Shown in pieces: positions 21,034 through 32,247 of a DNA stretch of 64,000 bases. The stretch comes from Tricholomella constricta. Its lineage: Eukaryota; Basidiomycota; Agaricomycetes; Agaricales; Lyophyllaceae. Location: assembly GCA_013368375.1 (NCBI GenBank), contig JAACJP010000005.1, positions 620,001 through 684,000 of the forward strand. Direction: 5' to 3'. The notes under the pieces are model-generated. The model ran no database searches. It was not told the DNA's origin and saw only the letters and a program-made list of their open reading frames with translations. A program made the position numbers and the translations under genes. Each line of letters begins with the position of its first letter. Position 1 is the first letter of the stretch.

Positions 21034-22998
21034 ATGGGAATTCCGAACTTGTGGAAGGTATGTTTGCTTGATATCACCTCACGGCCTGAATTCTTACTTG
21101 AAACTTTAATAGCTTCTCAAACCGACTGTGTTTTCACGCACACTCACCGAGCTTTCTGTTGCCGAAGGATTTGACGCTGATAGAAGAGGGACGGGAACAA
21201 TGGTACTTGGAGTTGATGGCAGGTGTGTGGTTACCAGTATGGATCCAAGAAAATCACTGACACCTTGTGCAGTCTGCTGTTAAACCGTGCTCAGTGGGCA
21301 GCATATCATCAAACGGGCCGAGGCATCAATATGCAGGCGGGGGAAAATCTTCCACTACAGATTCTGGTCTGGCAGGCCTGCCGCCTCCTCTCGCTTCCTA
21401 TCATGCCTGTCGTCATTTTTGATGGAGCCAGCCGACCAACCACAAAGCGCGGACACCGTGTCAAGACCGCTCCACATGCGTTGCTTGCCGCTTACATGCA
21501 GCTCCTCGAAGACTTAGGGTTTCAGACATATATAGTGTGTAGATTGATTATTATAGAGTATCATGTTCCTGACATTCTACGCTTTACAGGCACCGGGCGA
21601 GGCTGAAGCCGAGCTCTCTCAGCTGAATGCCCGAGGGCTTGTCGATGCTGTGCTCACCGATGACGTTGATGCTTTTCTCTTTGGCGCAACATGTGTGATT
21701 CAAATGTGAGTGCTATCTTTGATGCTTTTACCTTCTGCTCATGATATACCGAGATCCAATTTGATCAAAGACGGAGACTATGTCTCCGTCTTTACATCAA
21801 AAGCTATTCAGAAACACACGAAGACCCGACTGACTCCTGCTCGCATCTTTCTGATTGCCGTCCTCAGTGGGGGTGATTATTCGGTAACCTTTTTTTTCTG
21901 CCGCAATTTAACTTCTGATTTATATTCTCTCTAGCGTGGGCTGAAAGGGTGTGGCATTGAGATTGCGCATCAGCTCAGTCTCGGAACCACACTTGGAGAA
22001 GATTTGTATGCAGCTGTGCATAACTGTTCAAGCACCGAGCTGTCATTGTTCCTTGAAGAGTGGTGCAAGAGGCTAAGACGGGAGCTTGTAGACAATCCAC
22101 ATCAAGCTCTCCGACAATGTCAGCCTGCTCTTGCTCAGAAGGTGGTCCAGGGCTTCCCAAGTCCGAAGGTTCTTCGTGCGTACCTTCACCCCATCACTTC
22201 GCTATCCAATGGCAGTACTCCCGAGATCAACTCCAAGATACGAACACCCGATTTAGCTGCTGTCGCAGTTTGGTGTGAGAAATACTTTTCGTGGGGAACC
22301 CGCGGCGTCATTCTTGACCGCTTTCAAAATAATGTATGGGGTGGAATTTGTGTCCGGTCGCTTATCAAGGTACGTACGGGCTCATCTTTTCTGCTTTATT
22401 ATTCTCTGACGTTTCCATTTTAGCCTGTCGACACAGCCTCTGCCATTGCAGCACATTTTGCAGCATGTCAGCCTGTCTCGTTCCGGCCCTCCATTCTCCA
22501 TGTATACCGGGCTGCACTCGGGCCTGGGCCCCCGGCAAAGAAACCGAACACGTGGGGATACAGTGTCCAAGTCGAGCCGCATTCCTTTATTGTGGCCACG
22601 CTCTCTTGTCTTACTCCTGAAGCCCGCCAACTTGGGAATGCACAGCCCCGCAAAAATTTTACAGTCTGGATTCCGGCTCCGATTCTCAAGCGTGCATATC
22701 CCAAGCTTGTCATGAATTTCCCAGTGCCCATTCAAGCAGTGAAACCATCTGTGAGTTCTGCACCGTTTCTTCAATTTGTCATATAAAACTCATGTTTGCC
22801 CAGATCTTATCTGCTAATGATGGATCTGCTCCCGGCTCGAGCTCCAATCCTATCGACGTAGACAATATCAATGAGGAGGATGGCGGGGATAATGAGAACA
22901 CGCACGAAGCCCTTGTGCCAGCCGATGGAGCTATGTTCGGCCCCCCGACTCGTGTTAACTATCTGTTCAATAATCTAGACACTATCTTAACTCTGTAG
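21034..22998 (+). CDS. XPG/Rad2-family nuclease, GEN1-like
   Basis: Structure-specific nuclease of the FEN1/XPG/GEN1 family, which cuts flaps, bubbles or Holliday junctions. Exon 1 is MGIPNLWK from 21034, and further exons follow across ~50-nt introns. Order: N-terminal XPG domain (LLKPTVFSRTLTELSVAEGF; LGVDGS with the first metal Asp), I-domain (APGEAEAELSQLNARGLVDA and VLTDDVDAFLFGA with the acidic residues), then SGGDYS and GLKGCGIEIAHQL, a helix-two-turn-helix. All the acidic catalytic positions I can place are present. A long C-terminal region without recognised domain ends …NYLFNNLDTILTL at 22998, about 540 residues. The C-terminal linker has SSNPIDVDN, a possible SUMO-interacting motif. 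The gene is 175 bp upstream of the recombinase gene on the same strand. It could be an accessory factor resolving recombination intermediates, or cargo. Confidence 0.85.
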
Positions 22999-23173
22999 CC
23001 CGTGAAAGTATATCATCCACCTTCTTATATTTGTACCATACTTTATCGAGCCTACAAATCGGTCACTGTTCGGATGTGATACAATATATTAGATGTGAAA
23101 TTAGCTGAAACATGAGAGTCGCCAAAAAAGGAGGAAGACACGCCCTCACCGACTTCGACTACCTGTGCTAGAC

Positions 23174-25597
23174 ATGGCAAACCAAAAGCAGGCCAGAAAG
23201 CCATCAGTAAAGAAAAAGAAGAAGAACGAAGCAGCTCAATTAAAGACCCTTGCCGATATCGCGCATGAAAATGTTGCAAAGTACAACAAGGTCATCCATA
23301 CCAATGCCGCGTACAACGGGAGCATCCGCCGTGGCAAGGAGTTTCTAGCCAAGCTCATTGCTCAGCGGAAGGAGGACAGGATCATTGTATGTGAGCAGGG
23401 CATCCCGACTGACGAGCTGGAAAAAGCTCTCGATAATCCACCCAATCAGTACTCGGCAATGGTCGTCGAGATGTTCATTGCACAGAAGTGTGTAGTGGAA
23501 GGTTGCCAGCAACAGGTTGCAGAGAGTATCCACGCTGCCTTCTGTCGGTACTGGGATGCAATGTAAGCATTGTAGTGGAATCGAAAGTTTAAACTGTCAC
23601 TCACAAAATCTCTAGGGACGGCACAAAGTACGCTGGAGATTATAAGCTCAACAAAGTCACGAATGAAGTATCTGGATGCCCTGCACGCGCACCATGTGTG
23701 CTCGCCATCAAAAAAGCCATGCAAACACGCGGAAAGGCCACCAATGCAACCCGAAAGCATGCTGAAGCCCTATCAATCGAAGATGAGCGGAAATTAATGC
23801 AGTGGTCACAATGCCTGTGCCCACACGAGAGGCTTGAAGAAATATCGAGCGAGAAAAATGGAAACGGAAGTACAAGGCCAGTCAAAGGAAATGGTGAAGG
23901 AGCGCTTCCATTAACCGTCGAAGAGGTGCACTTCATTTTTGAGCACGGATTTATGAGGGCGTTTGTGACCTCCGCTTTTACTCTCTGGACAAGGTCAATA
24001 TAATCAGAGCACCTGAGCTTTGACTAATATTCTTCTGTGGAACAGGTGCTTTGAACTTCTTAGCCTTACGTATGGAGACCTCACACAGAATTGTCGAGGC
24101 CGCGCACCATGGTACACACCACACTTCAAGGTCCACCTGTATAACCGAAAGGGCTGGCAGAATGCACAGGGGTACGAAGGCCCCAGAACGAGTAAGTGTC
24201 TTCGAGCCAATACCTGAACTCAACAAACTGACAAGCAGTCAGGCAATATATATGAAATATATCCTCAGGACATACCTGAAATTGACATGTTCACTCATCT
24301 TCCCCGATGGCTCAAGCTCTACGCCGCTCTACTGGGACGGGATCTTGAACCAGGAGACCAGCTATTTCCTCATATCTCGGCCAACGGAACCATCTACCCA
24401 AAGCAAGAGATGAGTTACGCCACCTTCTCGAAGCTGCTCACCAAGTTTACGAGTGGCGCCAATTTGGTCGGATGGTTCACGACGCACTCGTTCCGTCGGG
24501 GCGGGGCACAGTATCGCTTCGTGTTTGCTCCAAGGAAATGGTCGCTCAACAAAGTTCGCTGGTGGGGAGGCTGGGCCGAAGGTGAGAATGTGAGCCTTCC
24601 TACAGTATTTAGTTACAGTATAGTGGCACTCACGACTGGTCTATGCTGCGGTTTTTCAAGGTGGACACACTGATGAAGTATCTCCTCGACTCACTGCAGA
24701 GCTATGAAAATGGGCACGGAGACGCGCTACATCCGGTGCCGAAGGGATTTGGTGAGAGCTTCATGGGCACGGATGTGGAAGCATCGCCGGTGACAGCGGG
24801 CGAAGTTCGGGAACTGAAAAGGTCGGTTGATGAGAAGTTCGACACCATAGACGAGAACCTGGGCAGGAAGATGGATGAGATGGTTGGCCGAATCACAACA
24901 AGCTTCACTGAAGCTCACCTTGCTGGACCCTGCATACTGCAGCCTCGCCATCGGGAGCGTGGTAGTCTGTCCGTTCGCACTGCAAGACTCTCAGCAGCAC
25001 CTTACAACTTGGGGTCCCGGTCCAGTTCTATCAGCACCAGTGCTTCCGATGAGTCTGAAGGGGGGGGATTGGTCAGTGAATCCAGCGGCTCACTTTCACG
25101 TAGCAAGCAGAACAAGAAAAACGAGCGCCGCGCTGCACCCATTCAGGGTGTCGCTATTCCAAACCTTAAAAGTGGTCCTGACGCGTGGAAGCAGGCCGTT
25201 AAGCAGTGGGAGGAGGGCGACGACGTAGCTGGTCTTGTGGCACTGAAAGACTGGCCAGCAGAGTGGTACACACGTGGGATGCGAACGTTCACAGGATCGA
25301 AGCGCCGGGACAGGGAGCTGATCGTGATCGCCTATAACCGGTGAGTTGCGCATCGTCTAAAGAAGAGAAGAGACTGAAGACGTACCTTACCCAAGTGTCG
25401 GGCGAGACGAGAAAGCCTTCGAGGCCACCTATCCCGAGGCCACGAAAAACATGAAATCTCTGCTCCATGCTATCAGAAAGAAGCTTGCAGACGTTGTTAA
25501 GCCCAGGACAAGCCGGAATGGGACGCCGGAGGAGCGAGCCAGAAGCAGGGGAGTGAGCGTCGACAGCAGCGGGAGTGAGCACGGTGCAGAAAGCTGA
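23174..25597 (+). CDS. Tyrosine recombinase, Crypton-like
   Basis: The ATG at 23174 starts a Lys-rich N-terminus (MANQKQARKPSVKKKKKNE). A helical region follows with a putative metal-binding cluster (CVVEGC…HAAFCRYW), then the recombinase domain. Active-site candidates in order: Arg in TRCFELLSLTYGDLT (box I), HSFRRGGAQY (H-x-x-R), the Trp/Gly of RWWGGWAEG, and the nucleophile Tyr in DTLMKYLLDSL. This R…HxxR…Y order is diagnostic of phage-integrase-type recombinases. The C-terminal tail is Ser-rich then basic, with …RDEKAFEATYPEATKN in the last exon, ending at 25597 (about 690 residues, at least five introns). The domain differs from the Ngaro recombinase at 32248-33381. It is probably the mobilising enzyme of the 19795-26014 segment. 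Confidence 0.83.
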
Positions 25598-26014
25598 TGA
25601 AAACACTCCAGATGCACCATGCAGAGCAGAAAGGTCACGATAAAAGATTCTAATCTCATATAATTTCAGTTAATAGTTAATACTACATAGAGGTTATCAT
25701 TGCAATAGAGATCGTCGCTTGAAGATGCGCCAGAGAAGCTTGAAAGATAGGCAGCAGCGGGCGAGGAGGGAGGGGGCAACCGAGCGAGAGATTGGAGACG
25801 CCCATCAAAAAACTGGCGTGGCCCCGAGCACGAGGTGTCCGGACCGCGCCCCGCGCTTTGGTTCGGGGGCAGGCCGCCAAACAAGACCCTTGTTGGCATC
25901 AATTAGTCAGCAGGTCCCGTCATTTGATCGAGCCTGGCCCTGCCGACCGATCAGGCCAAGCCCCAGGTCTCGGCGCGGTTTTTTCCCATACGCCAGGCGG
26001 GCGTAAATCATTTC
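25598..26014. other. Right noncoding region of the YR/XPG segment
   Basis: No gene. GC-rich towards the right edge, with GATCGG-type sequence near 25946 that recalls the GATCTGGGGATCGG area at the left edge (~19860). It ends GGGCGTAAATCATTTC just before the direct repeat. Confidence 0.45.
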
Positions 26015-26025
26015 TAATAAGTACA
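26015..26025. repeat. Right copy of 11-bp direct repeat
   Basis: TAATAAGTACA, identical to 19784-19794. On the minus (gene) strand it lies 5 bases inside the HNH intron from the 5' splice site (GTACG). Confidence 0.85.
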
Positions 26026-26030
26026 CGTAC

Positions 26031-26582
26031 CCAATCGGCCTCTGCCCTCGGCACTAGCTGCGACATTGTCAAGGAATCATTGCATCCTGAAATAGCGCAT
26101 ACTTTGTCTCGTAGCTCGATTGAAACACTCGCCCCGCTGGAGTGAAGCTCTCCTTCGACACCTGTTTTCACATCCCCTGATCCCCAAACCTCCTCATACC
26201 AAGCATGAGGGAAAGGCCATTCCGAAAATTGCTCGCAGATGTCGTAGTGTGGCTCAGAAATGAGTAGAAAGTAATAATATTTGCGCTGAAGCAGCAGAGA
26301 GTCTCGGCCCCCGTCGTGTCGAGAGGAAACATCTTCGGCATCTCTGGAAGTCGATAAGTATCCTGGCTCGTTGAAGGCGAGCACCTGGCATGCTAGAAGT
26401 GCGGTGCCATGGTGTAGTCCGAAGACATTGGGAACGTCGGAGTTGTCGTTGGCGGGCAAGGATAAGAAAGGTTGATCGGTGCCAGGATGCCAGAAGTAGA
26501 CTCTGAGAGCGCGTTCAGGGAACAGAGAAGCAGATCGCAGTGGGAGCGTCGGCCGTTCGTGGCGCGGAGGTAGTCCTGGCAT
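26031..26582 (-). pseudogene. HNH copy 3, exon 1 (fragment 1 of 3)
   Basis: Exon 1 of the third HNH gene, starting MPGLPPRHERPTLPL at 26582 and ending SLTMSQLVPRAEADW at the 5' splice site (26030). The frame is open, but the first catalytic His of the motif (SHLVP in copies 1 and 2) is Gln. With exon 2 broken by Plavaka and 6.2 kb in the intron, the gene cannot make a normal protein. Confidence 0.88.
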
Positions 26583-27577
26583 CGTGTGGGTGTATATTAA
26601 GGGGTGGGCAATGCCTGCCAAAAATCTCGGACCGTTTGTGCTTATCTGTCCAAAAGTCAGACATTCTAGATGCCCCTCAGAGCCGCCGCACACGCTTTCT
26701 GCAAACCTGAAATGCACCATCGGCGCTGGCATTCCTCTGCGATAGGCGCTCACTTACATACCTTGACGAACGTGGCAAGGAACTGTAACAAGCAGCATTC
26801 AATAACTGCGATATCGCGTAAATTCACTCCAGGCGCCCCTGTGGCGCACTGGCACGCCGCGCGCGATTGCATTTTGTGACCCGAGTCCGAGCCTGAGTCT
26901 ATTTCTGTCGAACGACCTCCAACCTCACTAACTGTCACTCCGCAAAGGCCACGTACTAGTAGTTGAAACACCACTGTCCAGAATCTCGGATCAAGTGCAG
27001 TGGCGATCAACAACGACCAATCCGTTGATAGAATCCGTGAAGATACATACATACAACAGCAGCCCGCGCCTTTCCAAATTCCATTCGACTCGGATTCGAT
27101 TCCAAAGGCAGTTGGATACAGTGGTAACAAGAAGTAGAGAAGAAATTAAAATACAACCAAATGCTGCGTGCATGAACGACGCTACATATATACATACAAA
27201 AAGAAAAACAGCGAGACCGGGGAGGGGAAGGGTAGGCTCAAGAATGGAGAATGGAGAATGGAGAATGGGAGAGAAACAAGAAACAAGATGCGATCGGCTG
27301 TCAATGCCATGGTACATAATGAAAAGTCCGAGTTACTCCTTGGAAGAAGAAGAGAAGAAGAAAAGTTCGTGCGTTGGTGCGAGAGACCGCTGGATGCGAT
27401 AATCCGTGACGGGAGGGAGAAAGTACAAAAGGCGATGAGAGTCCGAGACTTTGAACAAGGGGTGTGTGTGAGATATGCAAGTGCGAGGAGAAGAAAACAA
27501 GAAGTGGAAGACGACGACCGAGATGGAGCCCGGGAGCCCGGGAGGCAGCAGCCGTAGAAAGAGGCGACCACGCTACG
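26583..27577. other. Flank between HNH copy 3 and the F-box/WD40 gene
   Basis: No gene recognised. 26651-26724 is a copied SCC3 3' end (CCGCACACGCTTTCTGC, CACCATCGGC). 26725-26965 is the flank shared with HNH copy 1. 27243-27270 is a GAATGGA microsatellite. 27285-27577 is the 3' flank of the F-box/WD40 gene, which was also copied to 11360-11633. Confidence 0.6.
26651..26724 (-). repeat. Copied SCC3 3' end upstream of HNH copy 3
   Basis: Reverse complement of ~54497-54560: AAAAGTCAGACATTC, then CCGCACACGCTTTCTGCAA and CACCATCGGC. It is shorter and more diverged than the copy at 7228-7349. Confidence 0.8.
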
Positions 27578-30500
27578 TCAGACAAAAAGGGAAGTGTCGA
27601 GACCAGGTGAAAAGTCGATGACGGAAATTTTCTGATCATGAGACGAGCTATACCAGCACCGGAAAAGCACGTTTCGTCGTCAGAGGCCGTGAACGTGAGC
27701 GAATGACCAGCAGCAGCGCGCACGCACCTGATAATCCTGGTTACGTCAAACTTGACGTCAAAAATATGGCTCGAGTGCGCATCCTTAAACTCTTGCACGA
27801 GTTTACCTGTAAAGAAAAGACAACGTAAGAACAGGTTTCGAATTTCACTTTGGGTGGTGGTGATAGTGGTGGTGGGTGGTGCATGGAGGTCCTCAAGAAC
27901 ATCGGGCAGAAAACTCACCAGTATCCAAATCCCACACCTTAACAGACCGATCATAGCTCGCACTAACAAGCCTCCTACTCCCCGGATCAAACGCCAACGC
28001 CCTAACAAGCGACTCATGCCCCACAAGCGTGCGGAGGCACTCCCCCGTCGCCGCCGACCACACCTTGATCTTGCAATCATTCGAGCCCGACACAATCAGA
28101 TCGTCCTAACCCCCGTCATGAATAACTGCAAACCAACCACTGGGGAGACAGGGAGGGACGCACCTTGAATTCAATACACGCCAACCCCCGATCATGCCCC
28201 TCAAACGTCCGGATCCGCTCCCCGCTCTCGATGTTCCAAAGGATCATCTTCCCGTCCCCGCTTGCGCTGACCTGTACATGTGCGCCGCGTTCAGTGAAAT
28301 AAAAGTTTTCAGAAAGATGGAAGAACGACTTACGACGCGCCCGCTCTGCAGCCCAACAGCGTTCACCGGCCCCTCGTGGCCCCGCAGGGTACGCACCAGC
28401 GCCAGCGTCTCGCGGTCCCACACCCGGATGACGGCGTCCTTGGAGCTGGATAATAAGTTCGAGGTTAGCCTTCCAATCCTTGTACCAAAGGTGAAGGAAA
28501 GGTGAAAGAACAGAGATAACAGAAAAAAGAAGGAAACCCAAGAGCGCGCCATACGCCACGATCTAGATCGTCCTAAAGCAGGCACGGCGCCCGATCATGC
28601 TGTGCTCGGCTCGGCTCGGCAGCGCTGTTCCAAAAATAAACCGCCTCACTTCGGAAACAAAACCAACAAGGCCAGGACTCGAAAAAAGAAAAAGAAAAAA
28701 ACGCACCAGCTAACGATCCACCTCTCATTAATCCTCAAATCCAACACCCCGCCCGCATGCCCGCGCAGCACAGCCCGGATCGCGCCCTTCACTTCCCGCT
28801 GCCCCCCACCTCTTCCCCTTGGCGTTCCCGTGTCCTTGGCTTTTCCCTTGCCTGCTGCCTCTCGACCCGCCTCAATCCGGCGTGCGGTCCACAAATCCCA
28901 CACGCACACCGTACAGTCCGAGCTGCCGCTCACCATGAACCCGCGGCTGCGCTGCTTACTCCTGCTCCTGCTCCCCCCTCTCCTCCTCCTCCTCCTCCTG
29001 CTTCTCCATGTCGCCTTCCCTCCATCATTCTCATCGCCATCCCCAGAATCATAATCATAATCAGAGCCAGAGTCGGACCCAGACCCAGACCCAGACTCAG
29101 ACTCAGAATCATCCGCATCCCAATCCGCACTAAACTTGAGGCACAGCACACTCCCCAAATGCCCCTGTACCCTCATCTGCATCTGCATCTCCGTCTGCAC
29201 CTCCGCCTCCTCCGTTCCTTGCCCACCCCCCACTCCTTGTCCTTGTCCTTGTCCTTGTCCCACTCCTACTCCCACTCCCACGTGCCCCTGCCCTGGAACT
29301 GATCCTGGTACTGCGCCCGCCCCGGCCCCAAAACACCCCAACAGCGCCCCATCCCTCAAGCTCCACACCCGGATCGAGCGGTCCCTGGATCCGGTCACGA
29401 TCCGGGAGCGGTCAAACTCGACGCAGTAAACGCTGTCGACGTGTCCGGATATCGTCGTTATTTGGGGGGTGAACTGCTGAGGTTGGGGTGGGGGTGGGGG
29501 TGGGGGCGAGGGTATGGGTGGCATTTGGGATGGTTGGGTTTGGGATGGGGAAGAGAGTTGAGTTTGATGGTGGAAATGGGAATGGGACTGGGACTGGGAG
29601 AATTGGTGCTGAAGTGCAGATGGATGGGCAGGAGAAGGCAAAGGCAAAGGCGAAGCGGCGTTATGGTTCAGTTGAGCTTGCGCTTGCGATGAACCGAGCG
29701 CCCGCTGAGGATGCGCTATCGCTGGCCCAGATGCAGGTGCAGGTGCGGGTGCGACTGCGACTGCAGTCCCATTACCCGCCCACCGCCGCTCAAGCTCAAG
29801 CCGCGCACGATATAAAGCATGCCAGTCAACCTGCAGCGGGGCATGTGCAAGGTCCTGGCCACCGCCCCCGCCCCCACCCCGAGCCATGTCTTTCTTTGGC
29901 GTCATCGTCGATTTCACGACGTTTGTCTCCGTATGGGCGTCTACGTCTGCGTCCGCCTTTGTTTTCGCGTCGGCGGCGCTCGTACTCGTGCTTGTGTTTG
30001 AGATTGTGTTTACGTTTACATGTACGGTTGTTGGGGATGCGACGCGGGAGGGAAAAGGTAACGGCGCTCTCCCGCGCGTGCCGGTGCCGGTGCTGGTGCT
30101 TGGGTTCCTGCTTGTGCTTGTGCTTGTAATTGTGCGGGGGGCGTAGCGCGAAACAAGCTCCCGTCCCCGTATCTGCCTTTGATTGTTTCGAGTATGTACA
30201 TGTACATGTGCTTCAGCGAGGTACCTGTTCGGGAGGAACGCGTACACTGCGTTTTTGACTAGGGGCGGGGAACCGGCTGAGGACGACCGTACAAGTTGAG
30301 ATTGGGATTGGGATTGAGATGAAGATGGGGATGCAGATGCAGATGCAGAATGGAAGGGTAAGGGCGGCCGGGGCTGGGGTTGGGAGCTTGACGCGTTCGA
30401 GTTCGAATTCGAATTCGGAGGCAGAGTGAAGAAAGAATAGGGGTGGGGGTGGTGCGGCGTAGGTGTCCTCGATAGGTTTGGTGATGACGACGAAGAAGAC

Positions 30501-31539
30501 GGCGGAGAGGGGGAGGGAGAGGGAGATGAAGGGGGTGGGGCACCAGTAGGAAAATACATTTTCTTCAATTTCCGTTTCTTAGCCATGCCCATGCCCATGC
30601 CCGCGGTAAGCCCCATGGTCACCCCGGCCCGCAGTTTCCCAGACCTCGTGGGTGTGGGTGCGGGTGCGGGCGCGGGCATTGCGATAGGCGTCGATGTCGG
30701 AATTGGTAGCGCGGTATGAGCGGCAGGGGGTGTTGAAGGCGGGATGGCTTGTATTTCCGGCGGCATGTCCTGCCACCGGCGGGTACGGCGCTTGAGATCG
30801 ACTTTCCAGCGGGCGAGGAAGAGGGCGCGCCAGACGGTGTTGTCGGATGCGAGGGTGCGCCATGTGCGTGAGACGGCACGGCATGCGAGGAGGGTGTGTA
30901 GAGACTCGATTGGGGCGCCGGGGGCACAGCAGAGGAGGATGAGGATGTGCAGTGCTAGTTCTGTTGGTAGAACGGCGAGGATGTCTGTAGCAAACGGGTT
31001 AGATGCCTGGGTGATAGCCAGGTGGGATGATACACACCGATTCCTGTGACGGCGCGCGAGCCGTATGCGTGGTCGATGAAGAAACAGGCCTCATCATCAA
31101 TGGCGATCAGTTCGCCTTCTTCACCGTCGAGCGGGGCGAGGTCGCTGTAATCTATGAAGGCGGAATGCTCGTCAAAATAGCGGGCCTTTGGGCGGGCTTT
31201 AACAGAGCTGTAGGTATAGGTGTAGCTGAAGGCGGGGGACGGGGGGAAAGTGCGGGAGGGCGATAGGACGTCCCAGATGCGTGGGAGGATGGACTTGAGG
31301 GGCGGGCGGTTCGGGGAGGAGTGGGAGTCGTACTGGATGAAGGAAAAGGAGGAAGAGTCGACGGTGGGAGTGGGCGAGGACGGGCGAGTTATCGTGTGGT
31401 TGTGTGGGACGAACATGGCTGCACCGTCGACGAGCTCGGGCAGATCCGACGTCGTCAGAAAGGGCGAGCCCAGGACAGTCGTCAATAACTGCGAGAACCC
31501 TGGGTGCGAGCTGTGTCGCCGGTGCCGACTCCCATTCAT
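27578..31539 (-). CDS. F-box/WD40-repeat protein (SCF substrate receptor)
   Basis: The first ATG in frame is at 31539 (MNGSRHRRHSSHPGFS). The F-box is in exon 2, residues ~165-215 (LPTELALHILILLCCAPG and TLASDNTVWRALFLARW). A ~350-residue low-complexity region follows (Pro/Ser/Thr/Gln repeats such as TSTSTS and SQSQSQ), then seven WD40 repeats: TISGHVDSVYCVEFD, VQGHLGSVLCLKFS, VLRGHAGGVLDLRI, TLRGHEGPVNAVGL, TFEGHDRGLACIEF, TLVGHESLVRALAF and FKDAHSSHIFDVKF. The C-terminus is SSHDQKISVIDFSPG…SLFV, stop 27578-27580. The architecture is that of Pop1/Met30/Cdc4-type receptors, which bring phosphorylated targets to the SCF ubiquitin ligase; the specific orthology is not certain. The 3' half was duplicated to 11634-12583. 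A Ngaro element now begins 111 bp upstream of the ATG. Confidence 0.85.
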
Positions 31540-31650
31540 CGCTGTTGTCCACAACCTCCAACCACCGTATCCTCGTTCAACGCCCTTGGTCACGTGCTCG
31601 GCCCCTCACGGCCCGCGTGAGGTCTGTGAGTCACGGATCTGCCAGTGTCG

Positions 31651-32178
31651 ATAGATGATATTGAATAAGCATACAAACTCCGATGTAACAATGGGCGACT
31701 CAACGGCCTTTCGGCGTGAGCAGGGGTCTGAATGAGCAGGCAAGAAAACCCAAGAACACTCAGTACACAAGAGCATGTACAAATATTCAACACTTCTTTA
31801 TACCGAATTAGAAGAAAGAGAGAAAAGAAAGAAAAACTTTTGGAGCATATAACAAAGGTTGCGGGAGGGTGGGCGAAAAGGTTGCAAATCTCCGGAAAGG
31901 GCGAGCCGCGGCGCGTGAAGCGCCAAGTGTACGCGTCTGTGGAGGAGATGTTGGGAGAGAGGAATCAAGGAACGTGAGTCATGTGCCAGTCGCGGCCCAA
32001 AACGTGTTCCTCTCTCATCCCGTGCCTCCTTTCAGAGGACTTTCATTTCGTGCTGGTTCCTTGCTCTGACTCGGCAAATAGATGATATTGAATAAGCATA
32101 CAAACTCCGATGTAACAATGGGCGACTCAACGGCCTTTCGGCGTGAGCAGGGGTCTGAATGAGCAGGCAAGAAAACCC
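31651..32178 (-). repeat. Ngaro B2-A2-B1 repeat block
   Basis: B1 (32078-32178) and B2 (31651-31751) both begin ATAGATGATATTGAATAAGC; A2 (31872-32046) lies between them. A 31-bp spacer separates A2 from B1 and a 120-bp spacer separates B2 from A2. Confidence 0.92.
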
Positions 32179-32247
32179 GGAACGAAGGGAGCCGAAGGTG
32201 CCATCGAGCTCGAGATGATGAACCCGAACCTAAGCCGAAGGGCGACC

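Larger units (their letters stand above)
19795..26014. mobile_element. Candidate Crypton-like element: tyrosine recombinase plus XPG/GEN1-like nuclease
   Basis: A 6.2-kb segment lying within the first intron of HNH copy 3 and bounded by the 11-bp direct repeat. HNH copies 1 and 2 have an ordinary ~57-bp intron at this place, so the segment is an insertion. It carries two plus-strand genes: a GEN1/XPG-like nuclease (21034-22998) and a tyrosine recombinase (23174-25597). No DDE transposase, reverse transcriptase or long terminal inverted repeat was seen. Crypton elements insert by YR-mediated recombination and are typically bounded by short direct repeats without TIRs, which fits. The GATTTAC motif near both ends and at 20626-20665 leaves open a nested smaller element at the left end (19795-~20670). 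Confidence 0.65.

Noticed and set aside
19795..26014. Long terminal inverted repeats on the YR/XPG segment, which would make it a DDE-type transposon
   Set aside because: Only a 7-base GATTTAC motif near each end matches in inverted sense, at different distances from the edge; the 11-bp direct repeat is the firm boundary.
28602..30207. Long plus-strand frames opposite the F-box/WD40 gene
   Set aside because: They mirror low-complexity coding sequence; composition and lack of domains mark them as shadows of the minus-strand exon.
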